DNA from: Isosphaeraceae bacterium
GTDB taxonomy: Bacteria; Planctomycetota; Planctomycetia; Isosphaerales; Isosphaeraceae
Reading direction: 5' to 3'
Length of the DNA stretch: 54,346 nucleotides
NCBI GenBank assembly: GCA_025356435.1
Contig: JANXSY010000152.1
Location: 1 to 54,346 of the forward strand
The position numbers and the translations under genes are program-made. Of this stretch, positions 51,135 to 54,346 are shown piece by piece. Position 1 is the stretch's first letter; each line of letters begins with the position of its first letter. Below the pieces are notes generated by a model. The model did not search any database and had not been told where the DNA came from. It worked only from the letters and a program-made list of their open reading frames with translations.

Positions 51135-52304
51135 TCAGGATTGGGCTGAGAAGGACAGATCAGGTTCACTTGAAATCGGGAGTTCGCTGCCTTTACTTCT
51201 GAGAGCACGCTGACTGTCCCATGCCGCTTTGACCACGTCGCCAAACTGGTTCAATTCACTCACGCTCCCCATCGTGACGCAGGTCCATCCCGCTTGTGGC
51301 GTTGACGAGGCGGCGTCGGGCGAAATTCTCTGAACGATGTCGATCGTGAGTGGAACCCAGAATGTCGGCCGCTTTCGGTCGAAATACAGCCGGCAAACCA
51401 CCCACGTATATCGTTCGCTAAGATGGATCTTGAAGTACGAGACCGTGTCCTCATAGGCGATGGGTCGTTCAGGGCCGAGGAGTCGTTGGATCGTCGAGAA
51501 GCCGTCGAGTTCCTCTTGAGTCGTCACAATCCTGCTCGTCGCAGCTTCGTCAACCTGCGCGGTTGCGAGTTTTTGCATCTCCAATACGCTGGTCAGCATC
51601 CTCTGCTTCGCCCATTCATTGATGGCGTTGGAAAGAGTCGGTTTCCAGCTCTCGATCACGCTATCGGTCATTCGCCTCGTCTCGAGGTTCTGGATGGCCA
51701 GACGAACGAAGTCGAACGAGGGTTCCAGCAGTCGGCTGATCTCGGCGACGAGAAGATTCTGCGCGCGTTGCCGTTCGGCATATGTGCGAATGAGTTGGGC
51801 GTTGAATTGCGACTTCTGGAGCAGGGTCAAGACGTCGTAGGGCGGTTCGTCGTCGCCGAGCACGTCCCATTTCGCGAAGGGCTCTCGATCCATCACGTTT
51901 AAATTGACGGCGTCCGTGAAAAATCGCCACTGGACGCCATTGCTCATGATGCCAAGTTTTGCTTCAGGAGCCTTGGCGAAGTAATCCGCGAGTTGCTCGT
52001 CGTAGTTGGCCAGCTTCTTGCCAACCTCCTTCGCCTCAACGAAGAAGATCGGACGGCCATCTTGCTTGAACGCCCAATCAATTGGCTTGACAGAACGGTC
52101 TTTACCGAAATCAACGCGATATTCAGGCGTGCATTCGCGGGGGTCAGTTAGGTCGTAACCGAGGAGGGTGAACAAGGGACCGATCAGGCTCAGCTTGGTG
52201 GCCTGTTCATTTCCTCTGACATGCTCAGCGAGTTCTCCAACCCGCTTCACATAGCCTTCGATCTGCTCCTTGAAATCGCCCTGCATGGTCGGAACCTTGG
52301 GCAT
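51135..52304 (-). CDS. HsdR_N-like PD-(D/E)xK nuclease domain protein, stand-alone
   Basis: A 389-residue protein. The N-terminal ~170 residues resemble the type I restriction HsdR N-terminal nuclease: helical start (GNEQATKLSLIGPLFTLLGYDLTDPRECTPEYRVDFG), then the PD-(D/E)xK core with D76 (PIDWAFKQDG) and E90-A-K92 (IFFVEAKE), then LGIMSNGVQWRFFTD. The middle is helical and the C-terminal ~120 residues are a beta-rich domain (IAYEDTVSYFKIHLSERYTWVVCRLYFD..TFWVPLT). No helicase motor, methylase or specificity subunit is adjacent, so it is not a complete type I system. M7 at 52286 is an alternative start. It lies between infC and rpmI, an unusual place. Confidence 0.78.
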   Translation of the reverse strand: MPKVPTMQGDFKEQIEGYVKRVGELAEHVRGNEQATKLSLIGPLFTLLGYDLTDPRECTPEYRVDFGKDRSVKPIDWAFKQDGRPIFFVEAKEVGKKLANYDEQLADYFAKAPEAKLGIMSNGVQWRFFTDAVNLNVMDREPFAKWDVLGDDEPPYDVLTLLQKSQFNAQLIRTYAERQRAQNLLVAEISRLLEPSFDFVRLAIQNLETRRMTDSVIESWKPTLSNAINEWAKQRMLTSVLEMQKLATAQVDEAATSRIVTTQEELDGFSTIQRLLGPERPIAYEDTVSYFKIHLSERYTWVVCRLYFDRKRPTFWVPLTIDIVQRISPDAASSTPQAGWTCVTMGSVSELNQFGDVVKAAWDSQRALRSKGSELPISSEPDLSFSAQS

Positions 52305-52443
52305 GAGCCGCGGTGAAGTAAGGGTTTCTTAATCCGATCTCCGAGTCTAATCGCGTTAACCGTCTCGGGCTAGGGATTAGAAAACAGTGAATCGTTTTTT
52401 AGTCACACTATTCCGTCGTGGTTCAAGTTAGGCAGTCCGGGCA

Positions 52444-52539
52444 TCAGATCAAAATTTCGATCTGCCTCGTCTCGATGGTCAGCGGCATCCCGCGCTCGGC
52501 CCGGACTTCCAGGCAGGCGTGGATCGCGTCTTCAATAGA
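52444..52539 (-). pseudogene. C-terminal remnant of a HicB-type antitoxin
   Basis: 31 codons read SIEDAIHACLEVRAERG and then MPLTIETRQIEILI before TGA at 52446-52444. This matches the usual HicB-family C-terminus (LREAIEACLEVRAERGLP..ETRRIEV). There is no start codon and no N-terminal half; the frame is broken just upstream at the end of the neighbouring fragment. No hicA toxin is visible. Too short to be functional. Confidence 0.6.
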
Positions 52540-52540
52540 A

Positions 52541-52918
52541 TTATGTAGATTTCAGTTCGCGGTACTTATCATTCCACCACAAGACAAGCTCACCGTGTTG
52601 TTCGTGATCTACCCAAACAAGGTTTTCTGGGGAGTTTACATCACCACCAAATACGAGCGGCTGAACATACCACTTGATTTTACCAGAAAAGCGAGGATCG
52701 ACTTTCAACGATACTGACTTTGGCATATTGAACGGAGCGATTAGTTCTTGGTCCAGTGGTACCGTATAGAAGTGACCATTGTTGTCCTGTAAAATAAATT
52801 CATCCCAGCCTCGTAGACCAGCAATCACGTAACCAGGCAAGTATTGAGCAATTCGGTACCGTTGCGAAATGCCTTCGATTTCGCTTTCGGCAAAGAGAAT
52901 AAGGTAGTCATCGTCAAG
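52541..52918 (-). pseudogene. N-terminally truncated SMI1/KNR4 (SUKH)-like fragment
   Basis: From the stop at 52921-52919 to TAA at 52543-52541 the frame encodes DDDYLILFAESEIEGISQRY, then RIAQYLPGYVIAGLRGWDEF and a tail ending WWNDKYRELKST. The first part fits the centre of SUKH immunity proteins (YL.L....E....N..Y.(V/I)A.YLPG); the expected N-terminal helix and NGGEG-type segment are missing. No ATG or GTG start exists in the fragment; TTG at 52840 would give 99 residues. SUKH proteins are immunity partners of polymorphic toxins. The base composition is AT-richer than the surroundings, consistent with transfer. Family call moderate. Confidence 0.5.
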
Positions 52919-52921
52919 TCA

Positions 52922-53380
52922 ACCGTCCACCACGAAACAACTCTCTCATATCTAATAGTTAGAAGGACGAGTCAATTCGCTCAATCCAGCACCGGCCATC
53001 CAACCCGAAGTCTTAGGTGTGGCCAAGCAATAGAACTCTCTCACGTCGTTGAGGGTTTTAGTTTTAAGGATCGTAACCGTTCAGTCCCCTCTTGGCACGA
53101 GAAATGGGTCTGTCAAGCTCGGAGTAGTAGGTAGATATGGCGGTATTGGGAAGGGCTTCGTTCGTAGTGGCCCGTTGGGAGACTCAGCGGGGTATCGACG
53201 GACATTCGACGATCCCGACCCCGTCTTGATCCCAATCAAGGCCGACCACAAACGTCCTGCATCGCCGTTCTCAGCGAGGAGTTCGCAGGATAACCTGAAT
53301 GGAACGCCCGCCGGCCGGGGTCCGGGTTGGAACCATGGGCCGGCGGATCGATCCAATTCGGTCGCCGAGCGGGCCGCGCG
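52922..53380. other. Intergenic remnant region downstream of infC
   Basis: About 460 bases with no supported gene. The left part is AT-richer and probably belongs to the eroded insertion. At 53308-53316 CCGCCGGCC and 53338-53346 GGCCGGCGG form a perfect 9-bp stem with a 21-base loop, 35 bases after the infC stop; it has no T-tract but may mark the infC transcript end. Confidence 0.4.
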
Positions 53381-53923
53381 TCAGGTCACACGAGGCGCGA
53401 CGATCGCGGTCATGCGCTTCCCTTCCATCGACGGATTCTTCTCGACCTTGGCCACGTCTTCGAGGGCGGCAAGCACCTCGTTCATGACCCGGCGGCCTTC
53501 GTCGATGTGGGCAAGTTCGCGCCCACGAAAGAGGACGTTGACCAGGACTTTGTCCTTGTGTTCGAGGAATTCGCGGGCCCGCTTGACCTTGACCTCGATG
53601 TCGTGGTCTCCGGTCTTGGGGCGGACGCGAATCTCTTTCACCTGAACCTGATGCTGCTTCTGCTTCGAGGCCCGCTTCTTCTGCGAGTATTTGAACTTGC
53701 CGAAATCCATGATCTTGCAGACCGGCGGGCGCTCGTTCGGGGCGACCTCGACGAGGTCTTGCCCGGCCTCGCGAGCCGCTTCGAGGGCCTTGCCGGTCGG
53801 CATCACGCCCAGCATCGCGCCTTCGGCGTTGATGACGCGGACCGGGGAGATCCGGATCTGTTCGTTCACTCGCATGCCGCGGTCAACGGGAGCATTCCGC
53901 TCGTTGCGATCGTTGGGACCGAT
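53381..53923 (-). CDS. infC: Translation initiation factor IF-3 (predicted AUC start codon)
   Basis: IF-3 binds the 30S subunit, prevents premature subunit joining and checks the start codon and initiator tRNA. The core is complete: [26 protein letters not shown], then [28 protein letters not shown], then [43 protein letters not shown] place the start at ATC 53923-53921 because GAGGAGGA (53935-53928) stands four bases upstream and the product is then 180 residues, the normal length. infC uses rare AUU/AUC-type starts for autoregulation in many bacteria. Alternatives are ATG 53875 (164 residues) and GTG 54079 (232 residues). Confidence 0.93.
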   Translation of the reverse strand: MGPNDRNERNAPVDRGMRVNEQIRISPVRVINAEGAMLGVMPTGKALEAAREAGQDLVEVAPNERPPVCKIMDFGKFKYSQKKRASKQKQHQVQVKEIRVRPKTGDHDIEVKVKRAREFLEHKDKVLVNVLFRGRELAHIDEGRRVMNEVLAALEDVAKVEKNPSMEGKRMTAIVAPRVT

Positions 53924-53935
53924 GGCGTCCTCCTC
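53921..53935 (-). promoter_or_regulatory. Strong ribosome-binding site feeding a non-canonical AUC start
   Basis: GAGGAGGA followed by CGCC and ATC. It is among the best Shine-Dalgarno matches in the window yet no ATG, GTG or TTG lies at the right spacing. This is expected if IF-3 discriminates against its own start codon. Direct support is the sequence; autoregulation is inferred from E. coli and other bacteria. Confidence 0.6.
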
Positions 53936-54284
53936 GGGGACGTGGGTTCGAGGCCTCACCGCATGGGACGAGCCAGCCGATCCTCCGGGCGTCTCGTCCC
54001 GAACGAACACGGCTCCCGCCCCATCGGCAGAACCGTCGTTTGTTGCAGAGGCAAACTTGATCTTTAACAATTTCCTCACGCTACGTCAAGCAGTCGTTCG
54101 GCTTTACCTCTCTTGATCGAAGAGTTCAGACGGTCATCGGGTTCGTTTCGTCGCAGCAAAATCGGGTTCGTTTCGGCGGAATCGGGTCGTCCCCGAGGGG
54201 ATCAGATGTCGTTTCACAGAGAGAGCTTATCGCTACCAATCGAGGCTCGGTCGCGACCGGGCCAACGTGCGAAGTACGCGTTCT
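53936..54284. other. infC upstream region with short direct repeats
   Basis: No gene is supported; an open frame runs upstream of infC to GTG 54079 but has no conserved features. ATCGGGTTCGTTTCG occurs at 54136-54150 and again at 54161-54175, with a shorter echo (ATCGGGTCG) at 54181. The spacing of 25 and 20 bases suggests tandem regulator sites or a minor repeat. Confidence 0.4.
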
Positions 54285-54327
54285 GATCCCCTCCCCACTC
54301 CGTGGGGGAGGGTCAGGGTGGGGGGCA
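54285..54327. repeat. REP-like G/C hairpin element at the right edge
   Basis: CCCCTCCCCAC (54288-54298) and GTGGGGGAGGG (54302-54312) form an almost perfect stem, followed by TCAGGGTGGGGGG. This pattern of a C/G hairpin plus a GGGTNAGGGTGGGGG tail is a widespread interspersed intergenic repeat in GC-rich bacteria. I see only one copy in this window. Confidence 0.5.
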
Positions 54328-54346
54328 AGTTCGACTCGCGGGGTGA

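Noticed and set aside
53081..53356. 91-residue minus-strand open frame downstream of infC
   Set aside because: Pro-rich random-looking translation covering the GC hairpin; no start signal or family features.
1..54346. CRISPR arrays, insertion sequences, integrases or prophage
   Set aside because: No regularly spaced repeats, transposase or integrase motifs were found. The only repeats are the PKD modules, short direct repeats near infC and one REP-like hairpin.

Overview
The window reads as a GC-rich chromosomal segment from a planctomycete, most likely of the Isosphaerales/Gemmatales side. The evidence is the set of lineage-typical families: DUF1559 prepilin-like protein, DUF1549/DUF1553 and DUF1501 secreted proteins, a tandem TIGR03067 protein, a sulfatase, TAT-exported Gfo/Idh/MocA oxidoreductase, DUF2330, and a giant PKD-repeat surface protein whose N-terminus carries an LERLEER-type motif. 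Many genes start at GTG or TTG or have weak Shine-Dalgarno sequences. I see no transposase, integrase, CRISPR array or rRNA.

Layout. 1-4.2 kb: 3' end of dnaE, then a lipoprotein plus DUF1559 pair closed by a textbook terminator. 4.4-10.5 kb: an ACR3 arsenite pump, then DUF1549/1553, a zinc-ribbon membrane protein and DUF1501. 10.5-11.8 kb: a two-gene unit (unknown protein plus a RiboL-PSP-like HEPN protein) whose HEPN gene is cut by an amber codon inside its RX4H catalytic motif, followed by gene debris. 11.8-15 kb: FMN reductase, small lipoprotein, HD hydrolase, nicotinamidase-like hydrolase, HAD phosphatase. 15-20.1 kb: larC followed by a tight operon of two small membrane proteins, a GT2 glycosyltransferase and an aldehyde dehydrogenase, resembling the tail-modifying part of a C30 carotenoid pathway. 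20.2 kb: tRNA-Leu(UAG).

20.3-31.4 kb: fused MFS/spermidine-synthase-like protein, small serine hydrolase, TIGR03067, sulfatase, Gfo/Idh/MocA, NikR, a MacB-type ABC pair, and a MoeA-like protein without the usual catalytic Asp. 31.5-38.1 kb: a cysteine-free 2180-residue surface protein with nine PKD-like modules arranged in a three-module super-repeat. 38.9-45.2 kb: Gfo/Idh/MocA, DUF2330, orphan sugar ABC ATPase, zinc-ribbon membrane protein, PlsC-like acyltransferase.

45.2-54.3 kb, minus strand: the translation cluster infC-rpmI-rplT-pheS-pheT, interrupted twice. Between infC and rpmI sit an HsdR_N-like nuclease and fragments of a SUKH-type and a HicB-type gene, which looks like a defence/toxin-antitoxin graveyard. 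Between pheS and pheT sit a 79-residue protein and an APC amino-acid permease translationally coupled to pheT. Likely regulation here includes an AUC start codon for infC and a candidate H-type pseudoknot between rpmI and rplT.

The most interesting items are the amber-interrupted HEPN pair, the eroded insertion inside the ribosomal cluster, the rplT pseudoknot, and the internal duplication of the giant surface protein.
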